From the IMG/VR virus record IMGVR_UViG_3300044984_000529, positions 1-23,277 of that record: 23,277 bases of DNA, one strand, 5' to 3'. Shown in pieces: positions 6,924-15,211 of this stretch. The stretch is from a virus. Under the pieces are notes generated by a model. It had not been told where the DNA came from and searched no databases. It saw only the letters and a program-made list of their open reading frames with translations. Position numbers and translations under genes: made by a program. Every line of letters starts with the position of its first letter. Within the stretch, counting starts at the first letter, position 1.

Positions 6924-6930
6924 ATGTAGG

Positions 6931-6938
6931 TATTTTTG
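6931..6938 (+). promoter_or_regulatory. candidate -7 element for the tail operon
   Basis: TATTTTTG matches TAnnTTTG exactly. It lies 25 bases upstream of ATG 6963 and just after a terminator, where a new promoter would be needed. No convincing TTTG or TTG lies about 20 bases upstream, because that space is the terminator stem, so the call is tentative. Confidence 0.35.
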
Positions 6939-6962
6939 TCATTAAATAATATAATATAGATA

Positions 6963-8192
6963 ATGGCAGTTACATTCATTCAACAACCTGACTTATTTGT
7001 TAGTGGTTTTGACCCTATCATTTATTTGGCGAGTTCTTCTCAGACTACTCAAACAAACTTTAGATATAGGATTCAAGTCTTAGATGCTTCGGCAAATGTA
7101 ATCACCGAGTTGAGAAAACCTGCTTACTATGCTGATGGAACGGTTGACTTAGATGCACATAGAATAATTGAGAACTATTTGAGTTATGACATGACTAATC
7201 TAATCGCAGGTTCGGTTGGTTTTAAAACGGGTGTAAATGTCTACAAAAAATTCAAGATAAACATAAGAGAGGAATACGGAACTGTTATAAGTGGGTACGC
7301 CAGTGCAGAGAGTAGTTACATTTACGCTATTAATTCGGCTCAGACTTACCTAAAACAAATTAACAGTCCTATTGATGACTTGGTTTATAAAGGCATTCCG
7401 ACAACCTACGGGACATTCTTAACTAATCAACCATCGACCATTGATATAAGAGTCGGGGATTCTTACGAGTTAGGATTCTTAAACTATGCGACAAACGGGA
7501 CTGACCATATGAGGGTTAAAACTTATGACGATAGTGGAACGCTACTTAAAAGTTCAACCTTTGCAAATGCTTGGGTAGCTGACTCAACAGACAAGGAACA
7601 CTTCTTAAGTGTATTGGTTGGCCCTGCAAACTTAAACTCATGGACTGTTGCAAGTGGTTCGGCTCAACCTATGATTGCTGACAATGTGGCTAAGTATGAA
7701 ATCAGTTTTGAAAACAACACCCCGACAAGGGTTTCAAATACTTTGACTTTTAAAATTGATCGTGAGTGTACACGGGATGGGAATTATAATCGTTTATTTT
7801 GGCTCAATCCTTTAGGCAGAATAGATGCCTTTAATTTCACTCAAATAGCTGACGACAATATAACCGTACAAAGTTCTAACTACAATCGTTTACAAGGAAC
7901 GAGAACAAGTTCAGGGATTACATTCAACACTTACTCACACGAAAGAAGCAACTTCTTTAATTCGTCAAAACAAAAATACACCCTTAACTCTGGTTATGTG
8001 AATAGCGAAACAAGTCTTTGGCTTAAGGAGTTAGTTCAATCGCCTTTGATTTATATGATTATCGGAAGTCAGTTTGTAGCGGTCAACATCTTAACAACTG
8101 AATACCAAGCTAAGAGTACAATAAAAGAAAAACTATTTAACGTGACTATGGAAGTGGAATTGAGTGCGGATACTAAAAGACAAAGACTATGA
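6963..8192 (+). CDS. phage tail/virion protein (distal tail-like)
   Basis: A 409-aa beta-rich protein of the kind found before the large tail-tip protein in Bacteroidota phages. The N-terminal domain (residues 1-130) starts VTFIQQPDLFVSGFDP and includes YRIQVLD and a DLDAHRIIENYL block. The middle (about 140-270) is strand-rich. The C-terminal domain has a distinctive RLFWLNPLGRIDAFNF block (about 279-294), later YNRLQGTR, and SQFVAVNILTTEY near the end. It has no enzymatic motif. It overlaps the next gene by four bases (ATGA), supporting joint assembly into the tail tip. A structural role is inferred from recurring context rather than from a named domain. It follows a terminator and an A/T-rich leader. 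Confidence 0.6.
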   Translation: MAVTFIQQPDLFVSGFDPIIYLASSSQTTQTNFRYRIQVLDASANVITELRKPAYYADGTVDLDAHRIIENYLSYDMTNLIAGSVGFKTGVNVYKKFKINIREEYGTVISGYASAESSYIYAINSAQTYLKQINSPIDDLVYKGIPTTYGTFLTNQPSTIDIRVGDSYELGFLNYATNGTDHMRVKTYDDSGTLLKSSTFANAWVADSTDKEHFLSVLVGPANLNSWTVASGSAQPMIADNVAKYEISFENNTPTRVSNTLTFKIDRECTRDGNYNRLFWLNPLGRIDAFNFTQIADDNITVQSSNYNRLQGTRTSSGITFNTYSHERSNFFNSSKQKYTLNSGYVNSETSLWLKELVQSPLIYMIIGSQFVAVNILTTEYQAKSTIKEKLFNVTMEVELSADTKRQRL

Positions 8193-11100
8193 GGAATGAA
8201 TTAGTAATAGGTGGATACTCCATCGATACCATTGAAGACCTTGACATCAACATCACTAAGGAAGTCTACAACATAGATGACCCGTCTAAGAGGCAAAGTG
8301 ACTTTAGTAAGTCGGTAGATATACCTGGCAGCAAGCTGAACGATTTTGTTTTTAAATCTTTGTTTGATGTTTCCTTTAGCATTAGAAACACCGACCAACT
8401 TAACCCCGATTTCAACCCAAGCAAGAAGGCAACTTGTATTTACTATCAAGACACACTACAACAAATAAGTGGGTATTGTCAGCTTAACGAGATTAAGATA
8501 TTAAACAATGACCAAGTAACCTACTCGATAACTATCTACGGAAAGAATATAGATATATTTTCAAGGCTAACGGATAAGACGTTAAACGATTTAACCAGTT
8601 TAGGGACTGCAACGTGGAATGATACTGAGATAGTAAACTCATGGACTGCGACCTTTGACCCCGTTATCAAGTTGACTTATCCTATGGTCGATGTTGGTTT
8701 AGATAAGTACGGATACAACGGGGATGCTTCTTATGTGATTAGTCACAACTACAATAGTTTTAAACCTTTTATCTATGTCGGGCATATTATCAATGCTATC
8801 TTTGAGGAAGCAGGAGTAGGGTTAGAGGTTGCATCATTCTTTGGGACTCCACAATTCCAAAAGTTAATACTTCAATGTGATGTTAAGAAGTTTCAACTTA
8901 ACCAAACGCAAATAGACAATAGTTTAGTTGATGGTTCGGTATTGGCTGCGGTAAATGTGAACCCAGTTACAACGGCAAACGCAGGAGATTTAAGTTTGGT
9001 TTATAGTTCAAGCCAAATAAAATACAGTGAAGTATTAGACCCAAGCAATCAATACAATCCAACTACGGGGACATTCACCAAGTCAGGCAATGGGGCAACA
9101 AACTTTGAGATACAATTATACGGGGAGTTATACAACGGGAGTGCAACGGCAGGTGAGGTTTACTTTTCTTTAATTAGGAAAAGAGGCACAAGTTATGAAG
9201 TAATAGGTAGTGTAAGACACTTTGTAACTACTTCAACTTCAAATCCATTTAGCACTCCAATTTATATTAAAAAGGATTCAATCGCTTTATTGGATGGTGA
9301 CGAAGTTCGAGTTTGTTTACATCATAAGATTTTAAATTCAACGAGGGCAATCGATAATACAAATGTCGAGTATTACCCTAATTACTTTACTAATGGCGAT
9401 GAACTTAAAGTTTATGTTGATGGGCAAATAGACTATGGGGTAACATTCCCTATTGCTGATATCCTCCCTAACATGAAGCAGACGGACTTCTTAATGGGTA
9501 TTATTAAGATGTTCAATCTTTACATGAGTCCGATTTATGAAACGGGAGTAGTAATTGAGCCAAGAGATATCTACTACACCGATGATATAGTTGATTGGAC
9601 GGACTTATTAGATACAAGCAAGGACTTTACTATTAAGCCTCAAGGACTACTTGAAAACAAAGAGTTAGTCTTTACCTATGTAGAGAATGGGGATGACTTA
9701 AATAAGAAGTTTAAACAAGCGACATCTTTTAACTTTGGGTATAGGGATTTAATCTTTGATAACGAGTTTGTTAAGGAGACTAAGAAAGTAGAAATACCTT
9801 TTTGTTTAATCCCCTTGCAAACTGATGACGATAAAAATACAGTTATGCGCACCATCTTTGATGGGGAAACGCAAGAGAAAAGTCCTAAACCGATCATTGC
9901 ATACTTTGGAGGCATGAAGTCAGGCAAGTTGAGATATTGGAATAATAACAACACAACGGCTACCGATTACTCAACTTACCCATACGCAGGACACGTCGAC
10001 GATTTAACCTCCCCGAATTATGACCTTGCGTTTGATGTTCAAGACTTTTATTTTTACCTAACTCCAAATAGTTCGGGAGTTACCACAACCGACAACAACC
10101 TATACAACCAATTCCATAAATCACAATGGGAACAAATAGGGAATAAGGATTCTAAATTAGTAGAAGCATGGTTTAAACTTAGGCCAAACGATATTGCAAA
10201 CTTAGACTTTAGAAAAACATACTGGGTAAAGGATAACGCTTATCGATTATTAACGGTTCAAGATTATGACCCAAACGGGAATCAAACAACTCTTTGTAAA
10301 CTTTTAAAGTTCGCTTATCAAGATGCCTTTGTTCCGACGGTGGTTACTTCAAACGGGGGCAATGGGCAAGGTGAAAAGGACGGAGGTTATAACACCAATG
10401 GGAATGTAATTAAAAAGGGCATACTTGCAACGGGAGGAACAGTCCTAAACGATAACACCAACGGTATAGTAGTAACGGGTAACGGAAACAATTTAGGAGG
10501 TGACAATGCTAACATTTTAATTCAAGGGGATGACAATGTAATCTTGCCAGGCATCACCGATGTTGTTTTGATTAATACAAGTGGTTTAACAATCGCTGAG
10601 AGTGGAGTTCAATACATCGACAATATCAAAGTATTAGTCGGCAGTCCTATCAACGGGCAAGTGTGGACTTATAATGCGACAAACAATCAAATAGAATTTG
10701 CGACAAATCAATTTGCTGATTTAAATTTGTTTTTCTTTAAGACTGCGAGTGACATAGGAGGGTATTATAAAATGCTTACAAGTCCTTCAACGGGAGGTAG
10801 TCAAAATGTAACGGTTGCGAATTGTTCAGGGACTACTTTGTTAGCTACTTTTGTGACTGAGCCATCAAGTCCAGGCACTCTATTTATTCCTACGGGAGTG
10901 TTTAAAACTCACTTTCATGCTAAGCGAACTAACGGAGGAAGTGCAACAATCTTTGCCGAAGTGTACAAACGTAATTTAGCAGGTACTGAAACGCTTTTGG
11001 CGACAACTCCAGTGACTTCGACAACAATCACTTTGAGTATTGATGATTACGAATTAGAAATTTACAACCCGTCTATACTTACTTTATTAAGTACGGATAG

Positions 11101-11470
11101 ATTAGTAATTAAGTTTTATACTATTGTTTCGTCAGGCACTCCCGATATTGGAATTTACATTGAAGATGCTTATTTAAGTAGATTGGAATTTTTAGCAGGT
11201 GGAGTCGGTGGTGGTGGAGGTAGTGGAACAGTAACAACTGTTGCAGCTCTGACTTTAGGTACAAGTGGCACTGATTTAAGTAGTACGGTAGCAAATCCAA
11301 CTACAACACCTGTAATAACTTTAAATGTACCAACGGCATCAGCAGCTAATAGAGGAGCATTAAATTCATCAGATTGGAGTACATTCAATAGCAAACAAAA
11401 AGCAATAACAAGTGGAACGGCTGCACCTGTAGGCGGTTCTGATGGAGATATTTATTTACAGTATTTATAA
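8189..11470 (+). CDS. large tail tip / tail fibre protein, 1093 aa
   Basis: Probable tail-tip protein with a fibre extension. Residues about 1-130 have the opening seen in Bacteroidota tail-tip proteins: IGGYSIDTIEDLDINITKEV, then a block containing KRQSDFSKSVDIPGSKLN. Residues about 130-720 form a long mixed region with hub-like elements (FTIKPQGLLENKELVFTY). Residues about 730-810 contain Asn/Gly-rich short repeats (GNGNNLGG, IQGDDNVILPG) that suggest a beta-helix. Residues about 840-1003 look like a beta-sandwich domain (SDIGGYYKML to YLSRLEF). A glycine linker (GGVGGGGGSGT, about 1004-1014) leads to a short phage-fibre tail with the ANRGALNSSDWSTFNSKQ signature and final GDIYLQYL. It likely takes part in host recognition. 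It overlaps the previous gene by four bases. Confidence 0.75.
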   Translation: MRNELVIGGYSIDTIEDLDINITKEVYNIDDPSKRQSDFSKSVDIPGSKLNDFVFKSLFDVSFSIRNTDQLNPDFNPSKKATCIYYQDTLQQISGYCQLNEIKILNNDQVTYSITIYGKNIDIFSRLTDKTLNDLTSLGTATWNDTEIVNSWTATFDPVIKLTYPMVDVGLDKYGYNGDASYVISHNYNSFKPFIYVGHIINAIFEEAGVGLEVASFFGTPQFQKLILQCDVKKFQLNQTQIDNSLVDGSVLAAVNVNPVTTANAGDLSLVYSSSQIKYSEVLDPSNQYNPTTGTFTKSGNGATNFEIQLYGELYNGSATAGEVYFSLIRKRGTSYEVIGSVRHFVTTSTSNPFSTPIYIKKDSIALLDGDEVRVCLHHKILNSTRAIDNTNVEYYPNYFTNGDELKVYVDGQIDYGVTFPIADILPNMKQTDFLMGIIKMFNLYMSPIYETGVVIEPRDIYYTDDIVDWTDLLDTSKDFTIKPQGLLENKELVFTYVENGDDLNKKFKQATSFNFGYRDLIFDNEFVKETKKVEIPFCLIPLQTDDDKNTVMRTIFDGETQEKSPKPIIAYFGGMKSGKLRYWNNNNTTATDYSTYPYAGHVDDLTSPNYDLAFDVQDFYFYLTPNSSGVTTTDNNLYNQFHKSQWEQIGNKDSKLVEAWFKLRPNDIANLDFRKTYWVKDNAYRLLTVQDYDPNGNQTTLCKLLKFAYQDAFVPTVVTSNGGNGQGEKDGGYNTNGNVIKKGILATGGTVLNDNTNGIVVTGNGNNLGGDNANILIQGDDNVILPGITDVVLINTSGLTIAESGVQYIDNIKVLVGSPINGQVWTYNATNNQIEFATNQFADLNLFFFKTASDIGGYYKMLTSPSTGGSQNVTVANCSGTTLLATFVTEPSSPGTLFIPTGVFKTHFHAKRTNGGSATIFAEVYKRNLAGTETLLATTPVTSTTITLSIDDYELEIYNPSILTLLSTDRLVIKFYTIVSSGTPDIGIYIEDAYLSRLEFLAGGVGGGGGSGTVTTVAALTLGTSGTDLSSTVANPTTTPVITLNVPTASAANRGALNSSDWSTFNSKQKAITSGTAAPVGGSDGDIYLQYL

Positions 11471-11489
11471 AATTATTAATTAAAATAAC

Positions 11490-12338
11490 ATGGCATCAAT
11501 AACTGACTTATCCGATTTAATAAATCGACAAACAGGCGGCAATAGTGGATTGCCCGAAAATATCTTTTTCCACAAAGTCCCAAGAGTCGCAGGTGTTGCG
11601 GCAACTGCACCAATATCAGGTAGAGGTTGTTCTTTATGGGAATACGATGGAATGCCTGCAAAGGGGAATGTACCAACAGTAGGTGCTATACCTACTAAAT
11701 CAACTAATGGTGCAATCCCATTTACTGCCGCAGGTGGTGGCAGAGATAAGCATTTAATAGGGGCATCTATTACTCCATTAACTGCGGGAGTTTATCTTTT
11801 ATACGATAGGTTATTCCACGAGGGCGGACTTTCGGGAACTTCAACCGCAGCTCAAACTATTCAAGGCTCAACACCAACTCCTGCCCTTACTCGTAATACA
11901 GGGGGCGCAGGTAACATAGCATTCTATGAAATATATACAATAATCGGAACAACATCTACAACCCTTACAATGACCTATACCAATCAAGGAGGTACGGGTT
12001 CAAGAACATCAACTATTAATATAGGTGCAACGGGTTTCCGTGAGGTTACAAGAATGCAAAGAATACCTTTAGCAGCAGGAGATTCGGGAATACAAGCAAT
12101 AGAGCAAATACAATTAACCGCTACAACGGGAACTGCGGGAAACTTTGGTATAACCATTGCTCAACCTTTGGCTTGGATACCTGTGGGGGCAGCAGGTACA
12201 ATGGGTTGGAGAGATTACACAACAGGATTGCCAGGTATACCAATTATTGACCCCAATGCTTGTTTATCTTTAATGTTTATTGCAGGTAGTGGAACTGCAC
12301 CTGAATTATTCGGTTCATTAGCAACAATAGAAAAATAA
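11490..12338 (+). CDS. beta-rich virion protein, paralogue A, 282 aa
   Basis: Probably a virion appendage or decoration protein; no catalytic motif is visible. It is rich in Gly, Thr, Ala and Ile. Residues about 129-230 form a core (PALTRNTGGAG, YTIIGTTSTT, YTNQGGTGSRTST, GFREV, IPLAAGDSGI, ATTGTAGNFGI) that recurs in the next gene, followed by a matching DPNACLS element (about 254-260). The N-terminal 70 residues differ between the two. The start at 11490 follows a 19-base A/T-rich gap, and the stop overlaps the next start (TAATG). The location after the fibre gene suggests the virion surface or tail. The fold is probably a beta-sandwich, inferred from the strand pattern. Confidence 0.65.
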   Translation: MASITDLSDLINRQTGGNSGLPENIFFHKVPRVAGVAATAPISGRGCSLWEYDGMPAKGNVPTVGAIPTKSTNGAIPFTAAGGGRDKHLIGASITPLTAGVYLLYDRLFHEGGLSGTSTAAQTIQGSTPTPALTRNTGGAGNIAFYEIYTIIGTTSTTLTMTYTNQGGTGSRTSTINIGATGFREVTRMQRIPLAAGDSGIQAIEQIQLTATTGTAGNFGITIAQPLAWIPVGAAGTMGWRDYTTGLPGIPIIDPNACLSLMFIAGSGTAPELFGSLATIEK

Positions 12339-13141
12339 TGGCATTAACAGATTTTAACGAATACGTAGACAAGCTAAAAGAAAATCGTGTTGCTGATTTT
12401 AGCACAAGCACAATAAGAGTACAGAGACCGAATGCAAATTGGCAATACTTTAATCCTGCCCCTGCTACACCAACTACAAGTGTTGCATTAGACAAAAATT
12501 CCCTACAATCAATGGGTCTTATTCCTGCTGTTTCAACAGGTAGATTGACAATGTTAGGGGCAAGGATTAATACTTCAACTTATGGTGCAGCAGCAATGAT
12601 GGTTGTTGATTTGTTAAATGTTAGTGGAGGATTGAATGCTACTTTAACAGCACCTCAAACAACTAATCTTCCAACTGCAGCACTTACAAGGTATACATCG
12701 GGTGAGGGAGTTATGGCAGGAATAGTAGTTTATACCATAATTGGGTCAACCATATCAACGGTAACAATAAGCTACACAAATTCATCGGGCGTGAGTGGTA
12801 GAACATCTACTGCTACACAAATGGGTGGAGGTTTTTATAGAGAAGTAGGTGTTTTAATTCCTATTCCATTACAAGCAGGGGATACGGGAATAAGAAGTAT
12901 TGAGTCAGTAACTCTTGCTGCCACAACAGGAACTGCAGGTAACTTTGGTGTATGTTTATTTAAACCACTATCAATGATTTCACTTGAAAGTGCAACAGGT
13001 ACAATGCCTTTAGACAGTGTTAGTACAGGTTGCATAATTGGTTCACTTTGTGAAATTCATCCTGATGCTTGTTTAACCGTTAGTGCTGTTACAGCAGTAA
13101 ACTTTGGAATAACAGGTGCTATAATATTATCAGAAGTATAA
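12338..13141 (+). CDS. beta-rich virion protein, paralogue B, 267 aa
   Basis: Paralogue of the preceding gene. The shared core covers residues about 112-212 with PTAALTRYTSGEG, YTIIGSTISTV, YTNSSGVSGRTST, FYREV, IPLQAGDTGI and ATTGTAGNFGV. An upstream GARINTSTYG block corresponds to GASITPLTAG in the first copy, and HPDACLT near the C-terminus corresponds to DPNACLS. The first 60 residues (MALTDFNEYVDKL..., RPNANWQYF) are different, so the two proteins may attach differently while sharing an exposed domain. Identity in the core is far from complete, so the duplication is old or maintained by selection. It is the second gene of a coupled pair and is followed one base later by the 64-residue gene. 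Confidence 0.65.
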   Translation: MALTDFNEYVDKLKENRVADFSTSTIRVQRPNANWQYFNPAPATPTTSVALDKNSLQSMGLIPAVSTGRLTMLGARINTSTYGAAAMMVVDLLNVSGGLNATLTAPQTTNLPTAALTRYTSGEGVMAGIVVYTIIGSTISTVTISYTNSSGVSGRTSTATQMGGGFYREVGVLIPIPLQAGDTGIRSIESVTLAATTGTAGNFGVCLFKPLSMISLESATGTMPLDSVSTGCIIGSLCEIHPDACLTVSAVTAVNFGITGAIILSEV

Positions 13142-13142
13142 A

Positions 13143-13337
13143 ATGGCAACAAGAAAATTATTTGATGGGGCGCAGATTGAATTAGAAATACTACCAATAG
13201 TAGGAACATCAAGTGTATCCTCAATATTTTGGTTAAATGTTGGAGGAACTTGGAAACAAGTTGTGACATGGATAAAAGTAGCAGGGGTGTGGAAAACTTC
13301 AACACCTAAAATAAAAGTATCGGGAGTTTGGGAATAA
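13143..13337 (+). CDS. small protein with three W-x-V-x-G-x-W repeats, 64 aa
   Basis: A 64-aa protein whose second half holds three short repeats about 13 residues apart: FWLNVGGTWKQ, WIKVAGVWKTS and KIKVSGVWE. Repeats of this K-V-x-G-x-W type are common in phage tail and appendage proteins and probably form small beta units. It begins one base after the preceding stop and is followed by a 17-base A-rich leader and the tape measure gene. It is probably a minor tail component, though nothing more specific can be shown. Confidence 0.6.
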   Translation: MATRKLFDGAQIELEILPIVGTSSVSSIFWLNVGGTWKQVVTWIKVAGVWKTSTPKIKVSGVWE

Positions 13338-13354
13338 AAATAAAATAAAAAACA

Positions 13355-15169
13355 ATGGCAAAAACTAAAATAGAAGTTGACTTAGTCATCAAAGGTGGCG
13401 AAAGTGTTGAGCAGGTAGAACAAAAAACCAAGAGTCTTAAAACTCAGCTAAAGGAAATGAAAGCTTTATTGGCTTCAGGGACTTTAGATAGTAACTCATT
13501 TAACAAATTAGCGGCTGAGGCAGGGGCTTTAGAAGACCAAATAGGCGATGTAAGCCAAAGGGTAAAAAACTTAGCATCGGATTCCAAAGGGTTAGACGGT
13601 CTAATAAGTGTAACTCAAGGTATTGTCGGAGGTTTTGCAGCGGTTCAAGGTATAACCGCCTTAGTAAGCGATGAAAATGAAGAACTGCAAAAGACAATGG
13701 TCAAGTTGCAAGGGGCAATGTCAGCTCTTGCAGGAATCCAAGCATTAGCAAATACTTTAAATAAAGATAGCGCAGCTATGACAACTCTACAATCTATTCG
13801 ATTAAGAGTTTTAAATTTTGTTGAAGCACAAAGGGCAGCATCATTGCAATATACAACAGTCGCAATGCAAAGAGCAACATTTGCAGCAAGAATGTTTGGG
13901 GCAGCATTAGCGACTTTAGGTATAGGTGCTTTAATTGCAGGGATTGTTTATTTAATCCCTAAAATTACTGAATGGATTTCAGGCAGTAAAGAGGCGACAA
14001 AGGCTCAGAATGATTTAACTAATGCTATTGATGCGTCTAACTCTGCTTTAGAAAACTACAATAAGCAAGTGGATTTTAGCACTAAGTTAGCGATAAGTTT
14101 TGCCAAAAGACAAGGCAAAAGTGCGGAGGATATTGCTAAAATAACTATTGATTCAGAAGAAAAGAAACTTAAGGCATTAGAAAAAACCTATGCCGAACAA
14201 GGGGCATTGTATGATAAGTTAGTTGAAGGTATGATGTCTGGGGCAGTTAAAATGGATAAGGAACTTTTAAAACAAACTGGTGATGCAAACGCAAAACTTT
14301 ATGACAATTTAGTAGAGCAAGGCAATAAGATTTCTTTATTGAAAGTTGATTCAGACACCGAAGCGATAGTTAAACAAAAAGAAGTTGACAAAAAAGCATT
14401 AGAGGAGCAAAGGGCAGCAGATAAAAAGAAAGCCGAAGAACGCAGAAGATTAAAAAAGGAAGCCGATGCAAAGGCTATGGAAGATTTGATGACTGCATTA
14501 GAGGAAGAGAACGCAGCAGACGAAAGACAAAATGAAAGAATAAGGATTCAAGGCGAGAAAGAAATGTCAGACTTGATGTCGCAACTTGAATTGGAAGTTG
14601 AAGCCGAGCAAGACGCAGCCGATAAACAAATTGACATTAGTAAAAAATTAGCAGATGAAAAATTGGCGAGTGAAAAGGCAAACGCAGAAGCAAGACTCTC
14701 AATTGTCAATGATACTTATTTAGCAATTAATAATCTTGGTGAGTTGGCACTTGGTCAACAATTTAAAAACACCGCATTAGGTAAAACCCTTGCATTGACT
14801 CAAATAGGTATTGATACGGCAATGGCTATTTCATCTTTGACTAAAAACTCTCAAGCGAATCCAACAAACGCAGTAACCTTTGGCGCATCGGGTGTTGCTC
14901 AGTTTGCTTCGGGCATAGTTCAAATTACTGCTAATATGTTAAAGGCTAAATCAATCTTAAGTAGTGGGGGCAGTGCGAGTGCTGGAGGTGGTGGTGGTTC
15001 TGCTCCGTCAATGGGAGGCAATGTATCAAGTCAGCCTCCTCGTTTAGACACATTCCAAAGCAACCGTCCTGCGATGAATCCAAATCAAAGAGTTTACGTT
15101 TTAGAAAAGGATATTACCGATTCTCAAGGGCGTGTAGCGAGGATAAGACATAACGCAACTTTGATTTAA
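13355..15169 (+). CDS. tail tape measure protein
   Basis: Sets tail length and is later ejected with the DNA. The N-terminus (EVDLVIKGGESVEQVEQKT) and the alternating helical segments with QLKEMK and GALEDQI are typical of Bacteroidota tape measure proteins. A hydrophobic stretch at about residues 176-202 (MFGAALATLGIGALIAGIVY) can span a membrane. Residues about 340-450 are highly charged and predicted coiled coil (repeated AEERRRLKKE and DEKLASEKANAEAR type). A conserved-looking helical segment (about 455-530) precedes a Gly/Ser-rich linker (about 537-556) and a short C-terminal tail. At 604 aa and roughly 0.15 nm per residue (the known ruler relation) it would give a tail of about 90 nm. 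An A-rich leader precedes ATG 13355. Confidence 0.8.
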   Translation: MAKTKIEVDLVIKGGESVEQVEQKTKSLKTQLKEMKALLASGTLDSNSFNKLAAEAGALEDQIGDVSQRVKNLASDSKGLDGLISVTQGIVGGFAAVQGITALVSDENEELQKTMVKLQGAMSALAGIQALANTLNKDSAAMTTLQSIRLRVLNFVEAQRAASLQYTTVAMQRATFAARMFGAALATLGIGALIAGIVYLIPKITEWISGSKEATKAQNDLTNAIDASNSALENYNKQVDFSTKLAISFAKRQGKSAEDIAKITIDSEEKKLKALEKTYAEQGALYDKLVEGMMSGAVKMDKELLKQTGDANAKLYDNLVEQGNKISLLKVDSDTEAIVKQKEVDKKALEEQRAADKKKAEERRRLKKEADAKAMEDLMTALEEENAADERQNERIRIQGEKEMSDLMSQLELEVEAEQDAADKQIDISKKLADEKLASEKANAEARLSIVNDTYLAINNLGELALGQQFKNTALGKTLALTQIGIDTAMAISSLTKNSQANPTNAVTFGASGVAQFASGIVQITANMLKAKSILSSGGSASAGGGGGSAPSMGGNVSSQPPRLDTFQSNRPAMNPNQRVYVLEKDITDSQGRVARIRHNATLI

Positions 15170-15211
15170 GTCTATATTGTATCTTAATAACTTTTAAATA
15201 TTATATAATCA

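Noticed and set aside
12277-13305. Several 66-82 aa minus-strand frames within the paralogue genes
   Set aside because: They are all antisense to well-supported genes and lack leaders or recognisable domains.
15160-15195. Promoter before the protease/scaffold gene (TTTG at 15160 and TAACTTTT at 15188)
   Set aside because: The spacing is 24 bases and the -7 box ends in T instead of G, so the match is too weak to annotate.
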